Assembly (NCBI GenBank): GCA_002281475.1
Contig: NCGC01000008.1
Span: 1 to 35,128 of the forward strand
Origin: Methylophilales bacterium 28-44-11
GTDB taxonomy: Bacteria > Pseudomonadota > Gammaproteobacteria > Burkholderiales > Methylophilaceae
Length of the DNA stretch: 35,128 bases
Direction of reading: 5' to 3'
The position numbers and the translations under genes are program-made. The notes beneath the pieces were generated by a model. It was not told the DNA's origin. It did no database searches and saw nothing but the letters and a program-made list of their open reading frames with translations. Below, one piece after another: positions 1 to 8,920 of the stretch. Position 1 is the stretch's first letter, and every line of letters begins with the position of its first letter.

Positions 1-840
1 GCGGCAAATTTTAGCGCTTCACTGTCCAGACAATTAGCAGAAAAATTACCCAATAGTTTAGATATGGCCAAATCATCTGCTTGGATCAAAGGTGCATTGG
101 CAAGAAACTTAGATACCATCAAAGACGAGAGCGAGTTGCTAAACCAAGGCGGTGTATTCGCGTTAGTGGGTCCAACCGGTGTGGGCAAAACCACCACCAC
201 CGCTAAACTGGCAGCACGCTATGTGATGAAACATGGTACGCAAAATTTAGGCTTGATTACTACAGATGGCTACAGGATTGGGGGCCATGAGCAATTGCGT
301 ATATACGGCAAAATTTTAGGTGTGATGGTCTATGCGGTAAAAGATGAAGCCGATTTAAAAATTGCCCTGAACGAACTTAAAAACAAACATACGATTTTGA
401 TTGATACCGTGGGTGTGAGCCAACGTGACCGCATGGTGACAGAACAAATTGCCATGCTTTCTAATATGAACGTCAAAATTAAAAAACTCTTATGCTTGAA
501 CGCCACTTGCACTGGAGAGACATTAACCGATGTGATTCGCGCCTATAAAGGCCGCGCACTTGATGGCTGCATTATCACCAAATTGGATGAAGCGGCAACG
601 ATTGGCAATACCTTGGATGTCATTATCCGCGAAAAACTCAAACTCTATTACACCACGCACGGTCAACGTGTGCCAGAAGATATCCAAGTGGCGAACAAAG
701 TCGAATTGATTTCTAAAGCCATGACTTTGAACTCTACCAGCTGGCCGTTCCAATTTCTAGAAGAAGAGTTGCCTTTTGTGGTCGCCAATATTGATAACTA
801 CGCCGATTACATCAAAGCGACGGAGGTGGGTCATGCTTAA
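1..840 (+). CDS. flhF: FlhF, signal-recognition-type GTPase for polar flagellar placement (5' truncated by window)
   Basis: The reading frame is open from base 1, so only the C-terminal 279 residues are seen; the ATG at 64 is internal. The visible part is the SRP-like NG GTPase domain: P-loop GPTGVGKTTTTAKLAARY, the DGYRIGGHEQLRIYGKILG motif, DTVGVSQRDR (G3), TKLDEAATIGN (G4) and the closing GQRVPEDIQVAN. FlhF homodimerises on GTP, recruits the first MS-ring/export components to the cell pole and is switched off by the FlhG N-terminal helix. It overlaps flhG by 8 bp, and fliA and motCD follow, the usual polar-flagellum order. The N-terminal basic domain lies upstream of the window. Family assignment is certain. 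Confidence 0.97.
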   Translation, partial: AANFSASLSRQLAEKLPNSLDMAKSSAWIKGALARNLDTIKDESELLNQGGVFALVGPTGVGKTTTTAKLAARYVMKHGTQNLGLITTDGYRIGGHEQLRIYGKILGVMVYAVKDEADLKIALNELKNKHTILIDTVGVSQRDRMVTEQIAMLSNMNVKIKKLLCLNATCTGETLTDVIRAYKGRALDGCIITKLDEAATIGNTLDVIIREKLKLYYTTHGQRVPEDIQVANKVELISKAMTLNSTSWPFQFLEEELPFVVANIDNYADYIKATEVGHA

Positions 841-1672
841 TATTCCACAAGATCAAGCCGCAGGGTTACGTAGAATTATGGCGGCACCAGCGCCACGTAT
901 CATCTCGATTATTTCGGCTGCATCCACCCATGACAAATCACGTCTCATGACCAATTTGGCTGCATCGATTAGTGATCAAGGCAATAAAACCTTGGTGATA
1001 CATGCATCAAAAGAGTCCTCAGAAACGTTTTACGGCATCAATAGTTTGCCAACATTGGTAGACACGGCCACCAAGAAAATCGCGCTGACCAAAGCCATTC
1101 GCATGTCTCAGCATGGATTTTCAATAGCCAAAATGATGCAGAAAAGCCAATTAGATCAGATGCTTAATCACAGCATGAGTGAATATTTAACTGGTTTGTT
1201 CAACACACTTGCTAATCAGTATGAAATCTTATTGGTAGATGCTTCATTGAATAAAGCGCATTTGTTACCGATTAGCTTATTGAATGATGGCGAAATCATC
1301 ATTCAATTGACCCGCGAGCCAGAATCTATCAAAGATGCATACGCAATGATCAAAAACATCTACAGCCAATTGGGCCGTCGTCATTTTGGCATCATGGTAG
1401 ACAACGCGACAGAGCACCAAGCCAAAGTGGTATTCAACAATATTTCATCGGTAGCTAAACGTTATATGCGCGTGGAGTTAGAGTTTTTTGGTGCGATTCC
1501 AAAAGACGACCATTTAAGTAAAGCCTCACAACTAGGCCGCTCTGTCATTGAGGCATTTCCATTAGCGACCGCGTCAAATGCTTTCAAGAAAATGGCACTT
1601 AAATTGAATTACAAACACGCAACGCCTGCTGAGTTGTCGCCTGCGCATTTTACCCAAGAACAATACGCCTGA
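833..1672 (+). CDS. flhG: FlhG/FleN-like MinD-family protein with degenerate ATP-binding site
   Basis: A 279-residue MinD/ParA-like protein; FlhG normally limits flagellar number and stimulates FlhF GTPase. The start is the ATG at 833, with GGAGG six bases upstream and inside the end of flhF. Residues 7-13 (DQAAGLR) match the FlhF-activating DQAxxLR helix. The deviant Walker A expected near residues 28-36 (KGGVGKT/S) reads SAASTHDKS: the signature lysine and glycines are gone and only the K-S pair remains. The usual DTGAG segment is replaced by DASLNKA after ILLV. The later switch-like stretch (EPESIKDAYAMIK) is well kept. Seen: loss of nucleotide-binding residues. Inferred: an ATP-independent FlhF partner. 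Position and motif support the name. Confidence 0.88.
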   Translation: MLNIPQDQAAGLRRIMAAPAPRIISIISAASTHDKSRLMTNLAASISDQGNKTLVIHASKESSETFYGINSLPTLVDTATKKIALTKAIRMSQHGFSIAKMMQKSQLDQMLNHSMSEYLTGLFNTLANQYEILLVDASLNKAHLLPISLLNDGEIIIQLTREPESIKDAYAMIKNIYSQLGRRHFGIMVDNATEHQAKVVFNNISSVAKRYMRVELEFFGAIPKDDHLSKASQLGRSVIEAFPLATASNAFKKMALKLNYKHATPAELSPAHFTQEQYA

Positions 1673-1692
1673 GTGTAGGCCAAAGGTTATTT

Positions 1693-2430
1693 ATGTATAC
1701 AGTTACTGGAAAACATGACCAAAAAAGTGAAATGCTGGCGAAACACGCCACTATGGTCAAAAAACTTGCCTATCAACTCAAAGCAAAACTGCCCCCAAGT
1801 GTCGAGCTCGATGACTTGATTCAAGCGGGCATGATTGGTTTGCTGGATGCAATTAATCGCTATGAAGACACGCATGGTGCGCAGTTTGAAACCTATGCTG
1901 CGCAACGTATTCGTGGATCCATGTTAGATGAGTTGAGAAGTGCGGATTGGGTGCCACGTAGCGTGCGTAAGAATATGCGTGATATTGAAGCGGCCATCCA
2001 TCAACTAGAGCAGCATCTCGGCCGTCCACCTTCTGAAAATGAAATTGCGAAAAAATTGGATGTCTCGTTACAAGATTATTACGATACCCTGGGCGATTGC
2101 CAAGGCCATCAATTGGTCTACTACGAAGATTTTCATGACGAGGAAAGTGGCGGTGAGCACTTTTTAGATCGCTTTTTAGATGATGGCAGCAATGATCCAA
2201 TTAAAGGCTTACTTGAAAGTGATTTCCGCGATGCATTAATTGATTCAATTGATGCACTGCCCGAACGCGAAAAAATGTTGATGGGTCTTTACTACGAACA
2301 AGAGCTCAATCTAAAAGAGATTGGCGCTGTCATGAATGTGTCTGAATCCCGTGTATGTCAATTGCATAGCCAAGCCGTGGCTCGATTACGTGCACATTTG
2401 AAAGAGAGAGCATGGACTGGGGTAGTTTAG
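1693..2430 (+). CDS. fliA: FliA, flagellar sigma-28 factor
   Basis: A 245-residue sigma factor of FliA type. It begins at an ATG with AAAGG six bases upstream. Region 2 is recognisable near residues 35-95 (DDLIQAGMIGLLDAINRY, then FETYAAQRIRGSMLDELR and DWVPRSVR, a FliA hallmark), region 3 near 100-150, and the region 4 helix-turn-helix near 190-235 (LNLKEIGAVMNVSESRVCQLHSQ). FliA directs RNA polymerase to late flagellar promoters (TAAA-N15-GCCGATAA) and is held by FlgM until the hook is complete. Two matching promoters occur in this window, before flgM and flgK. The gene overlaps motC by 19 bp, so the stator genes are probably co-translated with it. Confidence 0.97.
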   Translation: MYTVTGKHDQKSEMLAKHATMVKKLAYQLKAKLPPSVELDDLIQAGMIGLLDAINRYEDTHGAQFETYAAQRIRGSMLDELRSADWVPRSVRKNMRDIEAAIHQLEQHLGRPPSENEIAKKLDVSLQDYYDTLGDCQGHQLVYYEDFHDEESGGEHFLDRFLDDGSNDPIKGLLESDFRDALIDSIDALPEREKMLMGLYYEQELNLKEIGAVMNVSESRVCQLHSQAVARLRAHLKERAWTGVV

Positions 2431-3152
2431 CTGGCATAGCCATTGCCCTTTTAGGGCTGCTAGTTGGGCAAGCGGTAGAGGGTGGGCAAATTGCTTCACT
2501 CATGCAACCTGCTGCGCTGATGATTGTGCTATTTGGCACGTTTGGTGCGGTATTACTCCAAAGTAACTTTGCAAGCTTTAGCGAGGGTTTGCAGATGGCA
2601 AAACAGGTGTTTATAGTCCCGCATGATGATCGTCATGAACTAGTCGCTCGTATCAATGCTTGGGCAATTTTCGCACGTAAAGAAGGTATTTTCATGTTGG
2701 AAAATTTCTTAGCACGTGAATCTGAACCGTTTATTCGCAAAGGTTTGCAATTGATGATTGATGGTACGCCCCCAGATCGTATTCGTGAAATTTGCGCCAT
2801 TGATATGCATTTTTATGAATTGAAACAACGTAATGCGGCCAAAGTATGGAGCGCGGCCGGCGGCTATGCACCCACTATTGGTATTTTGGGCGCGGTAATT
2901 GGATTGATTCAAGTGATGGAAAATTTATCTGACCCAAGTAAGCTAGGCAGTGGGATTGCCATTGCCTTTGTGGCCACCATTTACGGCGTGGCTTTGGCCA
3001 ATTTAGTATTTTTACCGATTGCTAGCAAATTGAAAACCTTGATTCATCAAGAGATGATGCGACGTGAAATGTTACTAAACGCATGGGTATCCATTGCGCG
3101 AGGTGATCACCCTAAAATTGTGGATGAACGCCTACAGTCTTACCTGCATTAA
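2412..3152 (+). CDS. motC: MotC/MotA-type flagellar stator subunit
   Basis: A 246-residue MotA-family inner-membrane protein of the MotC type found beside fliA in polar-flagellum clusters. It has four predicted membrane segments: about residues 5-25, 30-50, then after a cytoplasmic loop about 145-170 (GGYAPTIGILGAVIGLIQVM) and 180-205. The loop carries the charged residues that contact FliG. With MotD it forms the ion channel that powers rotation. The ATG lies inside the end of fliA with a purine-rich AAAGAGAGAG just upstream, suggesting coupling. MotA itself is a close alternative name; pairing with the short-linker MotB homologue next door and the fliA neighbourhood favour MotC. Confidence 0.9.
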   Translation: MDWGSLAGIAIALLGLLVGQAVEGGQIASLMQPAALMIVLFGTFGAVLLQSNFASFSEGLQMAKQVFIVPHDDRHELVARINAWAIFARKEGIFMLENFLARESEPFIRKGLQLMIDGTPPDRIREICAIDMHFYELKQRNAAKVWSAAGGYAPTIGILGAVIGLIQVMENLSDPSKLGSGIAIAFVATIYGVALANLVFLPIASKLKTLIHQEMMRREMLLNAWVSIARGDHPKIVDERLQSYLH

Positions 3153-3160
3153 ACAACACA

Positions 3161-4045
3161 ATGATTAGAAGACAACCCTTTGATGACGATGATGATAACC
3201 CAGACCGCTGGTTAGTTTCGTACGCAGATTTCATCACCCTACTCTTTGCATTTTTTGTGGTGATGTATGCCATTTCTTCAGTCAATCTAAGCAAATATAA
3301 TGCGCTCACCAATGCCATGGGCAATGCGTTTGCTGGGAACAATCCACAGTCGATTCAAATCAAGAAAATTGAGTCAAAACCGCAACCAAAAAAAACCATC
3401 ATCAAGCCCTTACCGTTAAGTTATTTGTACCAAGAAAAAACAAAACGTGAACGCGAGAATATGGCGCGGATGGGGCTTGAGCTATCGAACAAACTCAGTG
3501 GCATGATACAAGAAGGTAAAGTGCAAGTGATGCAAAACAATCGTGGCGTGCGTATCGATATCAACGATAGCGTACTGTTTACCTCGGGCTCTGCCGACAT
3601 TGCCGAGGCCGCCACACCAGTGCTCAACGAAATTGCCATTATTTTGAATAGCCATCAGCGTTTGATCCAAATTGAAGGGCACACCGATAGTACGCCCATT
3701 CACACACCACAGTTTTATTCTAATTGGGAGCTATCCGCAGTGCGTGCTACCACAGTGGTCAGGTTACTTAACCAAGCCGGTGTAAAAGAAACCCGCCTAA
3801 GTGCAATTGGGTATGGCGATACGCAACCATTAACCAGCAGCGATACCGAATTTGGTCGTGCAAAAAATAGACGCGTATCCATCATGATACTGTATGAAAC
3901 CACACCTTTGATGGACGATAATTTAGAAATAAAACCGCAGTTGCCACAAGTGTTGCCAGCCGAAACGTCGGCACCAATACCAGCGTTAACACAAGAACCA
4001 CAAGTGCTTCAAGAGACTGTGGTGCCTAGTGTGGAATCGTTTTAA
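3161..4045 (+). CDS. motD: MotD/MotB-type flagellar stator subunit with OmpA-like peptidoglycan-binding domain
   Basis: A 294-residue MotB-family protein. After a short acidic N-terminus, RWLVSYADFITLLFAFFVVM (residues 16-35) is the single membrane helix; its aspartate, D23, is the expected ion-binding residue. A linker precedes a periplasmic OmpA-like domain at about residues 130-250 (IEGHTDSTPI, NWELSAVRATTVVRLL, GRAKNRRVSI) that anchors the stator to peptidoglycan. A 40-residue proline-rich tail follows and has no clear role. It sits 8 bp after motC and has only a weak ribosome site, so coupling to motC is likely. Its last 20 bp overlap the end of the convergent GGDEF-EAL gene. Confidence 0.93.
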   Translation: MIRRQPFDDDDDNPDRWLVSYADFITLLFAFFVVMYAISSVNLSKYNALTNAMGNAFAGNNPQSIQIKKIESKPQPKKTIIKPLPLSYLYQEKTKRERENMARMGLELSNKLSGMIQEGKVQVMQNNRGVRIDINDSVLFTSGSADIAEAATPVLNEIAIILNSHQRLIQIEGHTDSTPIHTPQFYSNWELSAVRATTVVRLLNQAGVKETRLSAIGYGDTQPLTSSDTEFGRAKNRRVSIMILYETTPLMDDNLEIKPQLPQVLPAETSAPIPALTQEPQVLQETVVPSVESF

Positions 4046-7000
4046 AAATAGCGTTGAATTGTTCTATGCTTAATGGTTTACCAAAATAAAAACCTTGGTA
4101 TCGTCTACAACCGTTGGTCAACAGTAGCTCGCGCTGTTCTTGTGTTTCAACCCCCTCAGCAATCACGCCAATATACATACTTTGCGCCATGGCGATGATG
4201 GTGCGGACAATCGTTCTATCGTGGCTATCTGTGACAATATCACGCACAAAAGATTGATCAATCTTAAGTTGGTAAAGCGGCAAACGCTTTAAATACTGCA
4301 AGGATGAATAACCCGTGCCAAAATCATCGAGAGAGAATTGCACGCCAACCTGACCCAACGCGTTCATATACTCCACGGTTTCTTCCACATTATCCAGCAA
4401 CATCGTTTCTGTGAGTTCCAGCCTCAAGTACATGGGATCAATCCCGTGCTTCTCGATACACGCTTTCACTTGCTGTACAAAGTCGCGTTGTCTAAACTGC
4501 TTAGCACTAATATTGACAGAAAGCGTAAGCTCGCGTGTATTCGGATTATTTTGCCAAGTTTTAATCTGTGCGCAGGCTGTATCCAATACCCATGCACCAA
4601 TCGGAATAATCAAGCCCGACTCTTCCGCCAATGGAATAAAGTCAGCAGGTGAAATGATGCCCCTAGTTGGGTGTAACCAGCGAATCAACGCTTCTGCACC
4701 AAAAGGCTGACCTAAATGATCGACTTGCACTTGAAAGTAAAGTTTAAACTGTTGCTCGCTGAGTGCTTTTCTGAGTTCCGTCTCTAAGCCCACCAAGGCT
4801 GTAATGTTAGCCTGCATTTTGGGGTCAAAAAATCGAAAGGTATTTCGCCCAGATTTTTTGGCCTGAAACATTGCGATATCAGACTGTTGCAATATTTCTT
4901 CAGCATCTATTTTTTGCTGCCCATACAAAGTCACCCCAACACTCGCACTGACATGGTGTTTATGCTTGGTAATGGTGAACGGTTTACTTAAAGCTTTTAT
5001 CACGCGTGCAATTACCATCTCCACCTCTTTTGCCGCTTCAATCGGTGCACTACTTAAGCCCTCCAATAAAATCACAAATTCATCACCACCAACGCGGGCG
5101 ATGGTGTCAGCTGCATGTAAATTCGCTTTAAGTCGATTGGCCACCTCTAGCAACAACATATCGCCTACATCATGTCCACGTGAATCATTGATGGTTTTAA
5201 ACTGATCTAAATCAAGATACATAAGCGCACCATTGGCACCCGATTCAAGATTCATGGCCATTGAGCGTTTGAGTTGTTCAAATAAAAATCTGCGATTTGG
5301 CAACCCTGTTACATCGTCAAAATAGGCCAAGTGTGCAATTTTAGAGATGGATTCATGTCGTTCCAGCGCAATACTGATGAGTTTGGCAGATTGCTCAATC
5401 AAAGTAATGTCATCTGCATCTGGTGTTTGTGCATTTTGGTGATAGATACCAAGCGCACCCAACACATTGCCTTTTGCGCCATGAATCGGTTCTGCCCAAC
5501 TAGAGCCGATGCCATACTGCTGTGCGACATCCCTATTTTTGGTCCAATAAGGATGTGTCATCACATCTTCAACAATGACGCGTTGCTTTGTAAAAGCAGC
5601 TGTGCCTACCGAACCAGCGCCCATCCCAATTTTCATACCCTCGACCACGGCCACAAAACCAGCAGGCAAACTGACGGCAGAGGCCACACGCAATTGTTTT
5701 CCTTTGTCGTCTAACAGCGCAATCAGGCAAAACATGGCGGGGTTGATTTGTTCAAGGCCAGATACAATACTCTTCAATATTACTTGCAGATTTTCCTCAC
5801 GTACCACGAGCTCCAGCATGCGGCTTCTAAATTGCTCATAATTTGACATGCGTCTACGGCTGGAAATGTCTCTGGAGAAGCCCACAGTGCCTAGCACTTT
5901 ATCGCCAACGATCACTGGCGATTTATACGTTTCAAACCACAATCGGTTACCTTGTACTTCGATAATTTCATCCACTGTTTTTGGTGCTCGACTCATCATG
6001 ACCGACTTGTCTTGTTTTTTATACATGTCCGCCAAGTCAGGGGTCCAAACATCGACGTCGGATTTTCCTATGACTTCTTCTAATGATGTAGCGCCACAAG
6101 CCTGCAAAAACGCCTGATTAACCGTTAAAAAGCGACAATCTTTATCTTTTAGCCACACCATAAAAGGGAAATTATCGAGTAACGAACGCTGATAGGCTTC
6201 TTTTTGTCTTAATTCAGTATCCGCCTGTTTCATTGCCGTGATATCAAACAATGTCATACGTACCATGGATTGATTCTCCATGGCACTTGTGCGTACACAA
6301 CTCAGCTTAACATCCACATGCGTATTGGCTTCTTCGTTTGAAAGCGTCAATTCAAAAGCAAGTTCCCCACCCTCTTGTAAGTCCTTAAGTAAAGCAAATT
6401 GACTCTGCCAATATTTCTTATTGTCTTGATATACAAAACGTGCAAAACGCTCTTTGCCCAAATCTTTACGCTTAATACCCAAGATAGATCGCGCTTTCCA
6501 ATTGGCCTCTGACACCATGCCATTCTCGTTGACTGTCAAATACCCTACTGGCGCAAACTCGTATAAGTCCATGTAGCGTTCGTTCGATTCCAGCAGCGCT
6601 TGCTGGGTTTTACGTAATTTCGCTTGCTCTTCTTTACGTTCGGTAATGATGTCAAACACACCAAGCAACCCAATCACCTCATTATGCGCATTGCGCAAGG
6701 GTACTTTGGACTTCAGTGCCCAATCATGCATACCCTGGCTATTGATGACTTCCTCTTCATAAAAAAGCTTGGGCTCAGCTGCTGACATTACAATGGCGTC
6801 ATCTTGTTTAAATTTTTCTGCATACTCAGATGGGAAAAAATCCTCATCCGTTTTACCAAAAATCTCGGAGGGATCTTGCAAGCCCATTTCATGTGCAAAC
6901 GCTTTGTTACAGCCCAAATAACGGGATTGTTTATCTTTCCAAAATATTCTTGAGGGGGCGGAATCAATGATCGTGATCAGTAAATAGCGTGATTCTTCAA

Positions 7001-8168
7001 TAGCAATTTTTAACGCATTTTGTTCAGTAATATCGCGAATGACACACACAAAATTGGTTGCAACATTGTTTTCATCCACAACTGGTGTGATGGTCATTTC
7101 GTTTAAAAAAGGATTTCCATCTTTATGGTGGGAAATAACTTCGCCAGAAAAGGCTAGATTTTGCGCCAATAATTGCTGTATTTCTAAGCTTGAATCGAGA
7201 TTGTGATTTGCCGAATATAATACCGCAAAATCTTTCCCCTCTAAGTCATCCAAGGTATAACCGGTGATTCTAGTAAAGGCATCATTGACTGCCACCGTCT
7301 TTCGCTCACAGTCTGCTACTAACACACCTTGGGATATCGCGCGAAATGCATAAGAATCAATTCTTAATTTGTCTTGTGCCTTTTTTTGTTCAGTGATGTC
7401 CCGCACCAGCGTTAAATAGGTGATACGTGTGTGATTGTTATTGTGTTGTACTAGCGAAAGCTCAAACCAACGTTTGCCCTGCAACAAATCTAATGCAAAG
7501 TGTTTGCCATGGGAACTGCCCGCTAACTGGGCTTCATGGATTGCTTGTAAAATTGCTTCACATGCACGTTTGGGCAAAAACACATGCACTGGCTCGCCAA
7601 TAAAGGCATTGGGTGAAGCGGCAAGTAGCTCTTGTGATGCTGAATGGATGGACTGACATATGCCATGTTCATCTACTTCAAATAGCAAATCAGGAATGGA
7701 ACCCAATTGCGCATGCATCGCAATGCCGCCTAGGATTGCGGTTTGCTTTATCTGCTTAGTTTCAGAGATATCTTTAATATAGCCTGTCCACAAAATACTG
7801 CCGTCTGGCTCTCGCTCAGGAGAGGAGTCACCCAAAAACCAGCGAACAATATTGCTATTGGCATAGGTCACCCTAAATTCACACTGCCATGGCGTAAGAT
7901 TTTCAGCTGAAATACGGCCAGTCTCTAAGAATCGGTCATAGTCGCGAGGGTCAATTCGCTTGAGTAACTCGCTGGCGTCAGCTTGTACCTGTTCTGGTGT
8001 TAATCCAAAATAATCAATGATTTGGGGGCTTACATAAGGGATGCTAGTGGACTTATCTGGCTGTAATCGGAACTGATAGATCATGCCCTGCAAGTGCTGG
8101 GTAATTTTTGCAAGCAGACTTAAAGCATGTTCTCCAGCTTTGTCAGCGTCTTGATTAGTAGTTCCCAT
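4026..8168 (-). CDS. PAS(x6)-GAF-GGDEF-EAL cyclic-di-GMP turnover protein
   Basis: A 1380-residue soluble multidomain signalling protein. Six PAS/PAC units occupy about residues 1-780, several ending in DITEQ/DISE-type PAC motifs; a GAF domain spans about 785-935. The GGDEF domain (about 945-1110) has an intact GGDEF at 1027-1031 but HAAD instead of the RxxD inhibitory site. The EAL domain (about 1125-1375) keeps EAL at 1159-1161, ELTE, LDDFGTGYSS, KIDQSFV and EGVET, so phosphodiesterase activity is expected; cyclase activity is possible. There is no membrane segment, so input is cytoplasmic, perhaps redox, ligand or oxygen via PAS/GAF. The start is the ATG at 8168 (GAAAG six bases upstream); a TTG at 8174 is less likely. 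It lies between motD and flgN, suggesting a motility role. Confidence 0.93.
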   Translation of the reverse strand: MGTTNQDADKAGEHALSLLAKITQHLQGMIYQFRLQPDKSTSIPYVSPQIIDYFGLTPEQVQADASELLKRIDPRDYDRFLETGRISAENLTPWQCEFRVTYANSNIVRWFLGDSSPEREPDGSILWTGYIKDISETKQIKQTAILGGIAMHAQLGSIPDLLFEVDEHGICQSIHSASQELLAASPNAFIGEPVHVFLPKRACEAILQAIHEAQLAGSSHGKHFALDLLQGKRWFELSLVQHNNNHTRITYLTLVRDITEQKKAQDKLRIDSYAFRAISQGVLVADCERKTVAVNDAFTRITGYTLDDLEGKDFAVLYSANHNLDSSLEIQQLLAQNLAFSGEVISHHKDGNPFLNEMTITPVVDENNVATNFVCVIRDITEQNALKIAIEESRYLLITIIDSAPSRIFWKDKQSRYLGCNKAFAHEMGLQDPSEIFGKTDEDFFPSEYAEKFKQDDAIVMSAAEPKLFYEEEVINSQGMHDWALKSKVPLRNAHNEVIGLLGVFDIITERKEEQAKLRKTQQALLESNERYMDLYEFAPVGYLTVNENGMVSEANWKARSILGIKRKDLGKERFARFVYQDNKKYWQSQFALLKDLQEGGELAFELTLSNEEANTHVDVKLSCVRTSAMENQSMVRMTLFDITAMKQADTELRQKEAYQRSLLDNFPFMVWLKDKDCRFLTVNQAFLQACGATSLEEVIGKSDVDVWTPDLADMYKKQDKSVMMSRAPKTVDEIIEVQGNRLWFETYKSPVIVGDKVLGTVGFSRDISSRRRMSNYEQFRSRMLELVVREENLQVILKSIVSGLEQINPAMFCLIALLDDKGKQLRVASAVSLPAGFVAVVEGMKIGMGAGSVGTAAFTKQRVIVEDVMTHPYWTKNRDVAQQYGIGSSWAEPIHGAKGNVLGALGIYHQNAQTPDADDITLIEQSAKLISIALERHESISKIAHLAYFDDVTGLPNRRFLFEQLKRSMAMNLESGANGALMYLDLDQFKTINDSRGHDVGDMLLLEVANRLKANLHAADTIARVGGDEFVILLEGLSSAPIEAAKEVEMVIARVIKALSKPFTITKHKHHVSASVGVTLYGQQKIDAEEILQQSDIAMFQAKKSGRNTFRFFDPKMQANITALVGLETELRKALSEQQFKLYFQVQVDHLGQPFGAEALIRWLHPTRGIISPADFIPLAEESGLIIPIGAWVLDTACAQIKTWQNNPNTRELTLSVNISAKQFRQRDFVQQVKACIEKHGIDPMYLRLELTETMLLDNVEETVEYMNALGQVGVQFSLDDFGTGYSSLQYLKRLPLYQLKIDQSFVRDIVTDSHDRTIVRTIIAMAQSMYIGVIAEGVETQEQRELLLTNGCRRYQGFYFGKPLSIEQFNAIFKTIPH

Positions 8169-8413
8169 TTTCAACTTTCAATCTAATCAAGTTAAACAAC
8201 GGATCCCTACTTTGTTGTATGAAAAGAAAATGCAATCTTTGGTGAGTATAAAAACGTCAAAATTCACCACATTCATTTCAAAAACAATGATGTTCAACTT
8301 ATATTTATTATTGTATAAACATACACTTGTTGATGTATATTTATGTAATGGATTCAGAGTGACATGATGCAAATAATATTGAAGCTTGTCAATATTATTA
8401 TGTGAAATATTTA
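8169..8413. other. AT-rich intergenic region between flgN and the GGDEF-EAL gene
   Basis: About 245 non-coding bases upstream of the minus-strand GGDEF-EAL gene and downstream of flgN. They should hold the promoter of the large gene. On the minus strand a TATACT -10-like hexamer lies at 8235-8240, without a convincing -35 box. No FliA-type site was found here. Near the flgN side there is an 11-bp perfect stem-loop, listed separately. A possible 61-codon frame here is AT-driven and not credible as a gene. Confidence 0.5.
8372..8399 (-). terminator. Stem-loop downstream of flgN (weak terminator or regulatory dyad)
   Basis: AATAATATTGA (8372-8382) and TCAATATTATT (8389-8399) are perfect 11-bp inverted arms around the 6-base loop AGCTTG. 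It lies 15 bp past the flgN stop codon. The stem is almost all A-T and the minus-strand sequence after it has no strong T-run, so it may be a weak terminator for flgAMN or a protein-binding dyad upstream of the GGDEF-EAL gene. Confidence 0.4.
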
Positions 8414-8902
8414 TTAAACGACGAGAGAACCTCGAAGGAAATGTTGCGATTGTGACTGCCCGTTTTTGCCATAGGTATCTGTGCGTACAGATTCCCCTTG
8501 TAAATGGCTGAGCATTTGTTGGTTACGATTGACATGTTTGTTGATGAGCACACCGTTTAAGCGGTTCATCTCTTTGGCTTGTACTAAAGCTTTTTGAAAG
8601 TTATCCCAAGCACGGTTTAAAATCGGTTTTGCCTGTACTTTTAGCCAATTAGCCATACCCTTTTCATTGGCCTCATACCCTTGCATCGCAAGAGCATCAT
8701 ATCTATTTTTTGCGGCTAGGCTAAGTTGTTGCAACAACAACAAGCGTTTACTAATCAACTGCTCAATGGTGTGCACATCGGAGACCACCAACGCTGCCTG
8801 CTCTTTTTGTAAATCCGTCAGCAATTGATTCACCAGCATCGCATCCTGCTCAAAATTAATGTCTGAACGTATGGTTTTAGCAGTGTGCGTTGTAGTAAAC
8901 AT
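8414..8902 (-). CDS. flgN: FlgN, export chaperone for FlgK and FlgL
   Basis: A 162-residue mostly helical protein of FlgN family size and character, with a long leucine- and glutamine-rich helix at about residues 20-65 (LLTDLQKEQAALVVSDVHTIEQ region) and a second helical segment at about 85-135. FlgN binds the hook-filament junction proteins FlgK and FlgL in the cytoplasm and brings them to the export apparatus. It starts at an ATG with GAGG six bases upstream, 18 bp after flgM, and is the last gene of the flgM-flgN unit. Sequence conservation in this family is low, so the call leans on size, helical character and the flgA-flgM-flgN order, which is standard. Confidence 0.9.
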   Translation of the reverse strand: MFTTTHTAKTIRSDINFEQDAMLVNQLLTDLQKEQAALVVSDVHTIEQLISKRLLLLQQLSLAAKNRYDALAMQGYEANEKGMANWLKVQAKPILNRAWDNFQKALVQAKEMNRLNGVLINKHVNRNQQMLSHLQGESVRTDTYGKNGQSQSQHFLRGSLVV

Positions 8903-8920
8903 GATGAACCTCGGCTTGGT

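Noticed and set aside
1853..2200. Open frame opposite fliA
   Set aside because: Shadow of fliA; no initiation signal and no recognisable motif.
8187..8372. Possible 61-codon gene in the gap before the GGDEF-EAL gene
   Set aside because: AT-rich composition, weak start context and no motif; more likely 5' untranslated or promoter DNA.
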